64,000 nt of DNA from CAYMYN01 sp964394665 (GTDB taxonomy: Bacteria; Planctomycetota; UBA1135; GCA-002686595): positions 1 through 64,000 of the forward strand of contig CAYMYN010000024.1 in assembly GCA_964394665.1 (NCBI GenBank), read 5' to 3'. Shown here piece by piece: positions 45,348 through 55,717 of the stretch. Each line of letters begins with the position of its first letter. Positions within the stretch are counted from its first letter, which is position 1. The translations under genes were made by a program, and so were the position numbers. A model generated the notes under the pieces. That model searched no databases, was not told the DNA's origin, and was given only the letters and a program-made list of their open reading frames with translations.

Positions 45348-45468
45348 CTCCTTCAGGTCTCCGTGCCCTCCGTGGCTCTGTGGTTCATTGTCTCCGGGGT
45401 CTTGGCGCCCCAGCTTCGGAGAAGAAAATCAGCCACAGAGCCACGGAGAGCACAGAGACCGGAAGGAG
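45348..45468. repeat. 36-nt repeat copies B and C arranged as a large inverted repeat
   Basis: The copy at 45348-45383 matches 1997-2032 at 34 of 36 positions. A third copy on the opposite strand (45433-45468) pairs with it at 33 of 36 positions across a 49-base loop. A transcript in either direction would fold into a very long hairpin. It lies between the convergent genes ending at 45300 and 45510, where it could stop read-through in both directions. Confidence 0.75.
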
Positions 45469-45509
45469 CCGGAGCGGAAGGGGTGGGAAGGGGAGCGGGG
45501 GCGGTCCGG

Positions 45510-46973
45510 TCAGCGTTGGGTGGAGAGCCAGCGCAGGAACTTGCCCTCCAGGGTCGCCGGGCTGCACTCGAGGTCGGAGAGGGGCGCGCCGTAGACCGTC
45601 AGCACGATCTCCTCCACGCCGGCGGTGTTGGTGGGATCGGCGAGGGCGGCCAGGAGCTGGGCGAAGGCCTGCTCGGAGTTCTTCTTGGAGCCCGCGGCGT
45701 GATTCTGGAGCCAGAACACGAAGCCGCACTGGTACGCGCGCAGGAACTCGAGGAAATCGCCGTGCACGAAGTCGGGCGGGGAGCCGACTTCGGCGGCCGC
45801 CGCGCCGAAGATCGGCGCCGAGACCACCGTGCGCTGGGACTCGTCCCGCGATTGGAGCAGGAAACGCGCCAGCTCGTTGCGGGAACCCTCGCGCACCGAG
45901 CGCCCGCTGCGCTGGACCTGGCGCAGGATCCGCAGGTAGCGGTCCTTGCCCCCGTCCATGCGCCAGCGCGTCTCGGCCACGTTCTGCGGCAGGCGGCCGC
46001 CCTCCGAGGCTCCGCCGCGCACGAACACCTCGCGCTTCTGGGTCTGGTTGGCCGACAGGTCGCCGTCGACCCGCGTGCGGATCTCGCCGAACTGGTCCAC
46101 CACCAGGTTCATGACCAGACCCTTGCCCAGCTCCGCCGGCATGCCGCCCGCGTAGTAGACGTCGACCAGGCGCAGCAGGGCGAGCTGCACGACCTGCTGC
46201 TGGATCCCGGTCGCAGAGCGCTCGTCCATCGGCGTGCTGGCCGTGTAGTCGCCCGCGGCGCCGCCCGTGGCGGTGTACTCGAGGGCGATCACCTTGCGAT
46301 CGTCGACGCTGAACTCGAGCCACTCCTCGACCCCGGGTTGCCAGAAGATCGAGCGCAGGTCCTGCTTGGCCCAACCCGCGAGCGCCAACAGCTCGACGAA
46401 CTCCTTGCGGGTGGGCGCCAGCACGAGCCGCACGGGTCCCTCCAGGGTGCGGCCCCCGGAGAGGCCCCGACTGGCGAGCATCGCGGCGCGCGCGCGCTCG
46501 GCGGCCTGCCGGATCTCGTCCTTGGGCGCCAGGGCGAGCCGCAGGGCGCGCTGCTCGCCCGCGGCGGCCCGCGCCAACTCCGCGGGCGTCCACTTGGAGG
46601 TCCAGGTCAGGAGGGCCGACAGGTCGGCGCGGACGTCCTTGGACACCGCCTGGGCCGGATCGGCCCGCGCGAGCCAGAGACGTTGCGCCTCGAGCAGGGC
46701 CGTGGAGACGTCGGCGAAGGCCTGGGCCCAGCGGCGGTCCGCCAGGCTGCGGGCCGGGATCGCGAGCTCGAAGAGCCCGAGGTCGATCGCGCAGAAGTGG
46801 CGCCCGAAGAAGGCGTCGAGTTCGAACGTCGCCGCGTCGGCTCCGGTCTCTCCGTGGGCGGTGAGGATGCGCTGGGCGATCTCCTCGAAGGGGAGCTGGG
46901 GCGCGGCGGACGCGGGGGCGTGGACGAGGGGCAGGGCCGCCACGAGGGCGGCGAGCAGGCGAGCGCAGTGCAT
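45510..46973 (-). CDS. Secreted protein resembling a metal-less DUF1570-type peptidase
   Basis: The 487-aa product begins with a signal peptide (MHCARLLAALVAALPLVHAPASA). The central part lines up by eye with the peptidase domain of the convergent gene. QQQVVQLALLRLVDVYYAGGMPAELGKGLVMNLV corresponds to the region holding HEASH and NEGMASFFEG there, and AYQCGFVFWLQNH corresponds to YPWGWGIVYYLYN. The zinc-binding His and Glu residues are absent, so peptidase activity is not expected. If the alignment is wrong, this is simply an unrecognised secreted protein. The start at 46973 was chosen for the signal peptide. Confidence 0.7.
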   Translation of the reverse strand: MHCARLLAALVAALPLVHAPASAAPQLPFEEIAQRILTAHGETGADAATFELDAFFGRHFCAIDLGLFELAIPARSLADRRWAQAFADVSTALLEAQRLWLARADPAQAVSKDVRADLSALLTWTSKWTPAELARAAAGEQRALRLALAPKDEIRQAAERARAAMLASRGLSGGRTLEGPVRLVLAPTRKEFVELLALAGWAKQDLRSIFWQPGVEEWLEFSVDDRKVIALEYTATGGAAGDYTASTPMDERSATGIQQQVVQLALLRLVDVYYAGGMPAELGKGLVMNLVVDQFGEIRTRVDGDLSANQTQKREVFVRGGASEGGRLPQNVAETRWRMDGGKDRYLRILRQVQRSGRSVREGSRNELARFLLQSRDESQRTVVSAPIFGAAAAEVGSPPDFVHGDFLEFLRAYQCGFVFWLQNHAAGSKKNSEQAFAQLLAALADPTNTAGVEEIVLTVYGAPLSDLECSPATLEGKFLRWLSTQR

Positions 46974-47297
46974 GGGGGCTTCCTCCAGTCTTCCGATGCC
47001 GGGTCGGGCGGGGGACGGCGCCCTGGGAGCTCCGACCACCGGGTCGGCGCCTACGGGAAGAACGACACGAGCCTTTCGGAGTCTCCGAAAACCTTTCCGG
47101 AATGACGTAAGAATCGTGCTGACCCTTCCCACGGCCCCAGGGGCGGGATTCGGGGGGGGGGGCCCGGTCCCACTGCCTTTCTCCGAGCGCCGCGGGAATC
47201 CACACCCGACCGCAGGCGATCCCGCGGGACGGAGGGCGAGCCTTCGTCGCCCCGGGGGAAGCCGCGGGACCGGGGAGGCGGAGTCCCTAGCGGGCGC
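46974..47297. other. Intergenic region with palindrome and G11 tract
   Basis: These 324 bases separate clpX from the downstream secreted-protein gene, both on the minus strand. They contain the perfect inverted repeat TTTCGGA-GTC-TCCGAAA (47074-47090), about 100 bases upstream of the ATG at 46973 and suited to an operator, and a run of 11 G (47152-47162). No gene is seen. The G tract may be error-prone in sequencing. Confidence 0.5.
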
Positions 47298-48692
<1,395 letters not shown>

Positions 48693-48720
48693 GCGTGTCC
48701 TGCTGCTCGGGTCGTCCGCG

Positions 48721-48726
48721 ATTCTA
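48721..48726 (-). promoter_or_regulatory. -10-like box TAGAAT between clpP and clpX
   Basis: TAGAAT on the minus strand lies 28 bases before the clpX ATG at 48692. It suggests that clpX can be transcribed separately from tig-clpP, with a leader of about 21 nt. Confidence 0.4.
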
Positions 48727-48778
48727 CCCTGATCTCCGCGCTCGGGCGCGCGGGAGCCCCGGGGCGGGAGCCCCGCGC

Positions 48779-48826
48779 GGAGTCCGTACCGGATCGGGGC
48801 GCGCGCGTCGCTCCGGTACGGACTCC
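48779..48826. terminator. 14-bp hairpin in the clpP-clpX gap
   Basis: GGAGTCCGTACCGG (48779-48792) pairs perfectly with CCGGTACGGACTCC (48813-48826) across a 20-base loop. It starts nine bases beyond the clpP stop on the minus strand. No U-tract follows. It could stabilise or partly terminate the tig-clpP message before the clpX promoter-like box. Confidence 0.55.
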
Positions 48827-48834
48827 ACGCCCCA

Positions 48835-49440
48835 TCAGGAGCTGGGGGGCACGGCGCCCGGACGGGCGACGATGTGGTCGATCAGGCCGAACTCCTGGGA
48901 CTCCTCGGGGGACATGAAGTTGTCCCGCTCGGTGGCCTTGGCGATCTCCTTCTGGGACTTCCCGGTGTGGAAGGCCAGGATGTCCTCGAGCTTGCGCTTG
49001 AGCTTGAGGGTCTCCTTGATCTGGATCTCCATGTCCATCGCGGTGCCCTGCGCGCCGCCCCAGGGCTGGTGGATCATGACCCGCGCGTGGGGCAGGGCGT
49101 AGCGCTTGCCCTTGGCGCCGCCGGCGAGCAGCAGCGCGCCCATCGAGGCCGCCTGGCCCAGGCAGTAGGTGGCGATGTCGGGCTCGACGAGCTGCATCGT
49201 GTCGTAGATCGCCAGGCCCGCCGTGACCGAGCCGCCCGGCGAGTTGATGTACATCTTGATGTCCTGCGAGTGCCCCGTCTTGTCGAGGAACAAGAGCTGG
49301 GCCATCACCGAGTTGGCGACCGCGTCGTTGACCTCGGTCCCCAGGAAGATGATCCGGTCCTCGAGCAGGCGCGAGTAGATGTCGTAGGTGCGCTCGCCGC
49401 GGCCGGTCTTCTCGATGACGTAGGGGATGTAGTAGCTCAT
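48835..49440 (-). CDS. clpP: ATP-dependent Clp protease proteolytic subunit ClpP
   Basis: ClpP is the serine protease chamber used by ClpX or ClpA/C. The 201-aa protein starts MSYYIPYVIEKTGRGERTYDIYSRLLEDRIIFLG. It contains YINSPGGSVTAGLAIYDTMQ, the catalytic Ser in GQAASMGALLLAGG, and the catalytic His in RVMIHQPWGGAQGTAMD. The C-terminal ATERDNFMSPEESQEFGLIDHIV is also typical. Length is normal. It lies 58 bases downstream of tig. Confidence 0.97.
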   Translation of the reverse strand: MSYYIPYVIEKTGRGERTYDIYSRLLEDRIIFLGTEVNDAVANSVMAQLLFLDKTGHSQDIKMYINSPGGSVTAGLAIYDTMQLVEPDIATYCLGQAASMGALLLAGGAKGKRYALPHARVMIHQPWGGAQGTAMDMEIQIKETLKLKRKLEDILAFHTGKSQKEIAKATERDNFMSPEESQEFGLIDHIVARPGAVPPSS

Positions 49441-49498
49441 TGGGGATCGCTGGGGGCCTTGCTCGGGGTCTCGATGGGATGGAGTGGGGCTGCGCTCG

Positions 49499-50785
49499 TC
49501 AGGAGGGCTGCACGACGCGCGCGTTCTCGCGCAACATGCGGCGCACCTTGCGCTCGAGGAGTTCGAGCCCGACCTGCTCGACGAGGCGGTTCTTGGCGTA
49601 GTAGTCCCGGACCTCCTCGAAGCTCGCCTGGTTGCGCGCGGCGATGCCGCGCAGCTCCTCCTGGAGGTCCTGCTGGGTCACGCGGATGCCCTCCTTCTCG
49701 GCCAGGGCGTGCACCAGGAAGAAGGCCCGCACGCCGAGCTCCGTCTGGCGTTGCATCTCGGGACGCTGGGCCTCGAGCTCCTGCTCGATCTGGGCCTCCT
49801 CGGCGCCCTGTTCGGTGAGCTGTTGGCGCAGGCCCTGCTCGCGGCCCTGGACCTGGCGCTCGACCATGCGCGCCGGCAGCTCGAAGTCGTGGGCCTTGAG
49901 CAGGCCCTCGATCAGCAGGGTCTCGATGCGGCCCTCCTCGCGCTGCTGCTTGGCCTCGCCGATCTTGCGCCGCGCGAAGGCCTCGAGCGCTTCCTGGCTG
50001 TCGACCTCGACCAGCGCCCAGAGCTCTTCGTCGGTGGGCGGCACGACGCGGTAGGCCTCGTCGACCTCGAGGCGGCAGACGGCCTCCTGACCGCGCAGCT
50101 CCTCGCGCTCGAACTCCGCGGGGATGCGGACGGCGAGCTCGTGCACGTCCCCCGGTCGGGCGCCGATCATGGCCTTGCGGAACGCGTCCGGGTCGAGGTC
50201 GGTCGGCGGCTGGGTGGGGGAGAACCGCAGGCCCTCGCGCTCGAGCAGCACCTCGCCGTCCTTCTCCCAGCGCACCTTGCACAGGGTCACCCCGTCCTCG
50301 GGGCAACCCTCCTCACCGGCCGGCTCGAGCCGCGAACGTTGGCGCCGCAGGTCGGCCAGGGCGGCCTCGACCTCCTGGTCGAGCACGGGCTCGAGCTCGC
50401 TCTCGACCTCCAGACCCTTGTACTCACCCAGGGTGATCTCGGGCCGCAGGGAGACGTGGAAGCTCGACTGCACGAACTGCCCCTCCTCGACCTTCACCTC
50501 GTCCACGACGACCTGCTGCTGGCCGACGGGCTTGAGGTCGTTCTCCCGGATGGCGCGCTGGAAGGCCTCGCCCAGGAAGTGCTCCAGGCTCTCGTTGCGC
50601 GCCTGCTCGCCGAACTGCCGCTCGAGCACCGCCAGGGGCACCTTCCCGGCCCGGAAGCCCTTCATGCGGACGTTGCTGCTGTTCTTGCGCAGGGTGCGCT
50701 CGACCTGCCGCTGGAACTCCTCCCAGGGCACGGTCACGGCCACGGTGGCCTCGCACGATCCACTCTGCTCGACGGTGACTTCCAC
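49499..50785 (-). CDS. tig: Trigger factor
   Basis: Trigger factor is the ribosome-bound chaperone and prolyl isomerase. The ribosome-docking signature is MKGFRAGKVP near residue 44. An FKBP-type PPIase region at about 150-240 includes MIGARPGDVHELAVRIP and EELRGQEAVCRLEVDE. A long helical C-domain has GLLKAHDFELPARMVERQVQ and FFLVHALAEKEGIRVTQQDLQEEL. The GTG at 50785 gives the usual MEVTVEQ-like N-terminus with GGAAG six bases upstream; a TTG at 50797 is the alternative. A TACATT box lies at 50906-50911 on the same strand. It leads the tig-clpP-clpX cluster. Confidence 0.95.
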   Translation of the reverse strand: MEVTVEQSGSCEATVAVTVPWEEFQRQVERTLRKNSSNVRMKGFRAGKVPLAVLERQFGEQARNESLEHFLGEAFQRAIRENDLKPVGQQQVVVDEVKVEEGQFVQSSFHVSLRPEITLGEYKGLEVESELEPVLDQEVEAALADLRRQRSRLEPAGEEGCPEDGVTLCKVRWEKDGEVLLEREGLRFSPTQPPTDLDPDAFRKAMIGARPGDVHELAVRIPAEFEREELRGQEAVCRLEVDEAYRVVPPTDEELWALVEVDSQEALEAFARRKIGEAKQQREEGRIETLLIEGLLKAHDFELPARMVERQVQGREQGLRQQLTEQGAEEAQIEQELEAQRPEMQRQTELGVRAFFLVHALAEKEGIRVTQQDLQEELRGIAARNQASFEEVRDYYAKNRLVEQVGLELLERKVRRMLRENARVVQPS

Positions 50786-51108
50786 GGGGGCTTCCAACGG
50801 GCTCGGGCTGATCTGTTCGGGGGCTCGGAACGGGGGTGGCGCGCCGGCGGGAGGGGAGCGGGCCTCGCGGGCCGCGGAACCCCTCCGGGGTGGCGCGAGC
50901 GGGGGAATGTAGCGGTCCCGGGCGCCCGACAGAAGGGAGGGTCCCAGAGTGGGAGAGGCCGTCCCCGACGGGCTGGGGATCGATCGGCCGGGCGGACCCC
51001 GCGACCGGAGCGGATCCCCGGACCACGCGCGGTCTCGTCCGGCCCGGCGGCGGGTTCCTGGGGTCCCGCACCGCCGCGGGTTATCCTCGCGCCTTCGAGC
51101 GTGCCGCC
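50786..51108. other. Divergent intergenic region, tig / GNAT gene
   Basis: These 323 bases contain no supported gene. TACATT at 50906-50911 (minus strand) could serve tig, and TATCCT at 51082-51087 (plus strand) could serve the GNAT gene with a leader of about 14 nt. The rest is very GC-rich with scattered short inverted repeats and nothing else I can name. Confidence 0.45.
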
Positions 51109-51579
51109 ATGCAAGTCCAACTGCGCCAGATCCAGGATCCCGACGACGCCAGCGCCCTGGCCCCCCGCATCGACCGTTGCGCGGCCGAGGCCATGGCGGA
51201 GTACCGCGACGACCCCCTGCCCCCGGGCACCGGCCTGCGTTTCGTGCGCACCGGACTGCAGGCGCCCGAGTCGGTCCTGCTGGTGGCGGAGTCGGCCCCC
51301 GGCGAGGCGGACCTCGGCCTGTGCGTGGTCGGGCCCTTCGAGGACCCGCTCACCGGCGAGCGCGTGCCGATGGTGCTCGTGCTGTGGGTCGACCCCAAGG
51401 TGCGTCGGCGTGGGCTGGCCAAGGAACTCGTCGGCGAGGCCCGCGCGATCCTGCGCGAACGCGGCCTGCGCCGGCTCGCCGCGCGCGCCGCGCACAACGA
51501 CGACGCCCTGATCTCGATGGGCGAGCGCTCGGGCTTCACGCGCCAGTGGGAGCTGATGCTGCGCGAAGAGGGGCGCTAG
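51109..51579 (+). CDS. GNAT-family N-acetyltransferase
   Basis: The 156-aa product has the GNAT core: VPMVLVLWVDPKVRRRGLAKELVGEARAIL, in which RRRGLA is the acetyl-CoA pyrophosphate loop, then LAARAAHNDDALISMGERSGF and QWELMLRE. Substrate is unknown. The ATG at 51109 was chosen because the fold starts just after it; the frame stays open upstream without family character. Its stop shares the four bases CTAG with the stop of the convergent gene at 51576. Confidence 0.88.
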   Translation: MQVQLRQIQDPDDASALAPRIDRCAAEAMAEYRDDPLPPGTGLRFVRTGLQAPESVLLVAESAPGEADLGLCVVGPFEDPLTGERVPMVLVLWVDPKVRRRGLAKELVGEARAILRERGLRRLAARAAHNDDALISMGERSGFTRQWELMLREEGR

Positions 51580-53252
51580 GAACGCCCGGCCCCGATGCGC
51601 AGCTCGGCCAGGCGGGCCGCGGCGCGCTCGAGGGGCGTGTCGGAGCGGTACTCGAAGCGTTCGTCGTCCCCGAACTCGTCCGGGGGCTCGAAGCGCGCGC
51701 GCATCGCCTCGCGCACGCCGGCGTCGGCGTCCGAGACTTCGTTCGGGTCGGCCGCGCGGGCGGCGAAGCGTTCGTCGAGGATCTCCTCGGGGGCGCTGAC
51801 CAGGGCCAACACGAAGGGCACGCCGAGCTCGCGCGCCAACTCCCGGAACGGCGCCCGGCGGGCGCGGGAGGGGGAGGCGGCGTCGATCACGACGGACCGA
51901 CCCGAGAGCAGGTCGGAGCGTGCCGCGTCGCGTAGGGCGCCGTAGGTGCGGTCGCTGACATCGGCGCCGTACAGCCCGCTGAAGGGACCGTCGGCCGAGC
52001 GCGCGCGGGCCGTCGCGGGCAGGTTCGCCAGGCGCTTGCGCGTCTCGTCGCTGGCGTGCAGCGCCGCGCCCAGGGAACGCGCCAAGTACCGCGCCAGGGT
52101 GCTCTTGCCGCTCGCCGGCAGGCCCGCGGTCAGGATCAGCGCCGGCGGAAGGTGGTAGCTCGCGGCCAGGAGGAAGTGTTCCGACGCCAGGGCGCGTTCC
52201 CGCTCGCGCGTCGGGCTCCCCACGGGCGCCTGGGCGGCGCGCAGCGAGCCGACCTTGCCCCGCACCCAGGCGCGGTAGGTCTTGTAGAAGGGCAGCAGGA
52301 GGGGGAGCTCGCCGTCCCCCGCGCGCTCGGCGTAGAGCCGGGCGAGGTAACCCGCGAAGGCCCGGTAGCCGCGCCGGTCGAGGTCCATGGCGAGGAAAGC
52401 GAGATCCGCCGCCACGTCCCCGCAGCGCAGGCGCGCGGCGAACTCGACGCGATCGAAGATCGTCACGCGCCGCCCCCCGGCCGCGCGCGGGTCGGGTTCG
52501 AGGCAGATGTTCGAGGCGTGCAGGTCGCCGTGCCCCTCGCGCACGCGGCCCTGCGCCACGCGGCGTTCGAACGATGCGGCGTGGGAATCGAGGAACGTGG
52601 TCTGGGCCGCGGCCAGGAACTCGAACAGGCGTGGGGAGAGGGTCGTCAGGCCGCCGCGCCCGGGCTCGGGCTCGCCGACGAAGGGCCGGGTCTGCTCGAC
52701 GTTCTCGAGCACGTTGCGCCGCACGGCCGCGGGCGTGCCGTGCTCGTCGACGCCGGGGCCGCTGCGCGCGGCGGCGTGGAAGCGCGCCAGGCGCTCGGCG
52801 AGCAGCTCGAGCAGCGCGTTGTCGAGCTCGCCGCGCTCGAGCAACGCGTCGAGCATGTGCGCGGCGGGCAGGCGCCGCATGGCGAGCGCCCACTCGAGCG
52901 CGACCTCCCCCGGCGCGAGGTCCGGCGGGTCGACGACGGGGCGCCCGGCGCGGACCACGATCGGCACCACGCCCAGGTGGACCCCGGGGGCCAGCTCGGC
53001 GTTGAGGCGCAGCTCCTCCGCGCACAGCGTGCGGCGCGTCTCCAGCTCGCGCGCGTCGAGGAACCCCAGGTCGAGGGCCTTCTTGACCTTGTAGACGCGC
53101 TCCCCGACCAGGAAGACCCACGAGACGTGCGTCTCGACGAGCTCCACCCGCGCGCCGCCGCTCCGCGGGAAGGCCCCCGGCTCGAGCAGTCGGAGGGCGA
53201 GGTCGGGCGGCTGGTCCGGCGTCCGCCGCGGATCGGGATCGGAGGGCCCCAT
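51576..53252 (-). CDS. Aminoglycoside-phosphotransferase-like kinase fused to P-loop ATP-binding domain
   Basis: The 558-aa protein has an N-terminal APH/choline-kinase-like domain (about residues 1-340). It shows WVFLVGERVYKVKKALDLGFLD (ATP-binding Lys), a catalytic loop REGHGDLHASNICLE and metal-binding TIFDRVEF. A C-terminal P-loop domain follows from about residue 370, with LTAGLPASGKSTLARYLARSLG, ASDETRKRLA and SGRSVVIDAASPSRARR. This two-domain layout is a widespread family of unknown substrate (COG2187-COG0645 type). The ATG at 53252 lies nine bases after a TACGAT box. Confidence 0.9.
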   Translation of the reverse strand: MGPSDPDPRRTPDQPPDLALRLLEPGAFPRSGGARVELVETHVSWVFLVGERVYKVKKALDLGFLDARELETRRTLCAEELRLNAELAPGVHLGVVPIVVRAGRPVVDPPDLAPGEVALEWALAMRRLPAAHMLDALLERGELDNALLELLAERLARFHAAARSGPGVDEHGTPAAVRRNVLENVEQTRPFVGEPEPGRGGLTTLSPRLFEFLAAAQTTFLDSHAASFERRVAQGRVREGHGDLHASNICLEPDPRAAGGRRVTIFDRVEFAARLRCGDVAADLAFLAMDLDRRGYRAFAGYLARLYAERAGDGELPLLLPFYKTYRAWVRGKVGSLRAAQAPVGSPTRERERALASEHFLLAASYHLPPALILTAGLPASGKSTLARYLARSLGAALHASDETRKRLANLPATARARSADGPFSGLYGADVSDRTYGALRDAARSDLLSGRSVVIDAASPSRARRAPFRELARELGVPFVLALVSAPEEILDERFAARAADPNEVSDADAGVREAMRARFEPPDEFGDDERFEYRSDTPLERAAARLAELRIGAGRS

Positions 53253-53261
53253 GGGGCGACC

Positions 53262-53267
53262 ATCGTA
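53262..53267 (-). promoter_or_regulatory. -10-like box TACGAT for the kinase/P-loop gene
   Basis: TACGAT on the minus strand lies nine bases before the ATG at 53252. It falls in the 40-base gap after the NUDIX stop, implying a very short leader. Confidence 0.35.
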
Positions 53268-53292
53268 GCCAGCCCGCCCGCCCCGCGAGCCC

Positions 53293-53870
53293 TCAGCGGC
53301 CCCACACGAGCTCGAACAGGCGGCGTACCGAGTCGTCCGTCTCGACCGAGGCGAGCTCGTCGGGGCGGAACCAGCGCAGCTCGAGCGACTCGTCGGAGAG
53401 CACCTCGCGCGCGTCCTCGAGCGCGCGCACCACGAAGCGCGTGTCGAGGTGTAGGTGCTCGGGTTCACCGGGCCGCGCGGGGATGGGGTGGATGTCGAGG
53501 TCGATCGGCCGGGGGTCGATCGCCAGGGCCTGGATGCCCGGCTCCTCGCGGGCCTCGCGCAGGGCGACCCCCGGCAGGTTGGCGTCGCCGTCGCAGTGCC
53601 CGCCGAGCTGCAGCCAGCGGCGCAGCTTCCTGTGGAAGGTGAGCAGCGCCCGCTCGCCCCGGTGGTCGAGCAATAGGCAGGACGCGGTCAGGTGCCCGGG
53701 CAGGCACGTCCGTCGGTGGGCGTCGGCGGGGTGCTCCTCGAGGAAGGCCAAGATGCGCTCGCGTTCGCGGGCCTGGTGGGCGTCGCGCGGCGCGTGGTCC
53801 AGGAGGATGCGCCGCGCGACGTCGAGGTCCTCGAGCACGGGGAAGGGCCCCGTTTCGAAGCGCGGCGCGC

Positions 53871-53874
<4 letters not shown>
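53293..53874 (-). CDS. NUDIX hydrolase
   Basis: NUDIX enzymes cleave nucleoside-diphosphate-linked compounds. The 193-aa protein has the NUDIX box GGHCDGDANLPGVALREAREEPGI, with the REAREEPG helix and an Asp in place of the first Glu. This is the GGHxDGD variant common in one subgroup. LTASCLLLDHRGERALLTFHRKLRRWLQ precedes it, and TRFVVRAL with ELRWFRPDELA follows. The GTG at 53874 overlaps the ettA stop (GTGA), so it is translated from the ettA message. Confidence 0.9.
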
Positions 53875-55535
<1,661 letters not shown>

Positions 55536-55546
55536 GGCGGGGAAAC

Positions 55547-55552
55547 AGGATA
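55547..55552 (-). promoter_or_regulatory. -10-like box TATCCT for ettA
   Basis: TATCCT on the minus strand lies 11 bases before the ATG at 55535, giving a predicted leader of only about four bases. Confidence 0.4.
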
Positions 55553-55717
55553 GCGGCGGTTTCGCCGCCCGCCAGGGGGCGCTGGGGGCCGCGGGCGGGG
55601 GCCGGCCGAGGTTGCGCCTCGCCCGGGGCGATTCCGGCCGCTAGCCTGGTCGCCCCCTTCGTCGCGCGACGCGCGGCGCTCCCGGACGCCTTGTCACCGA
55701 CCCACACCGCTAGCGCC

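Noticed and set aside
47152..47162. Eleven-G run as a phase-variation tract
   Set aside because: It lies in a gap and not in or near a start codon of a phase-variable type gene; it is more likely compositional or a sequencing artefact.
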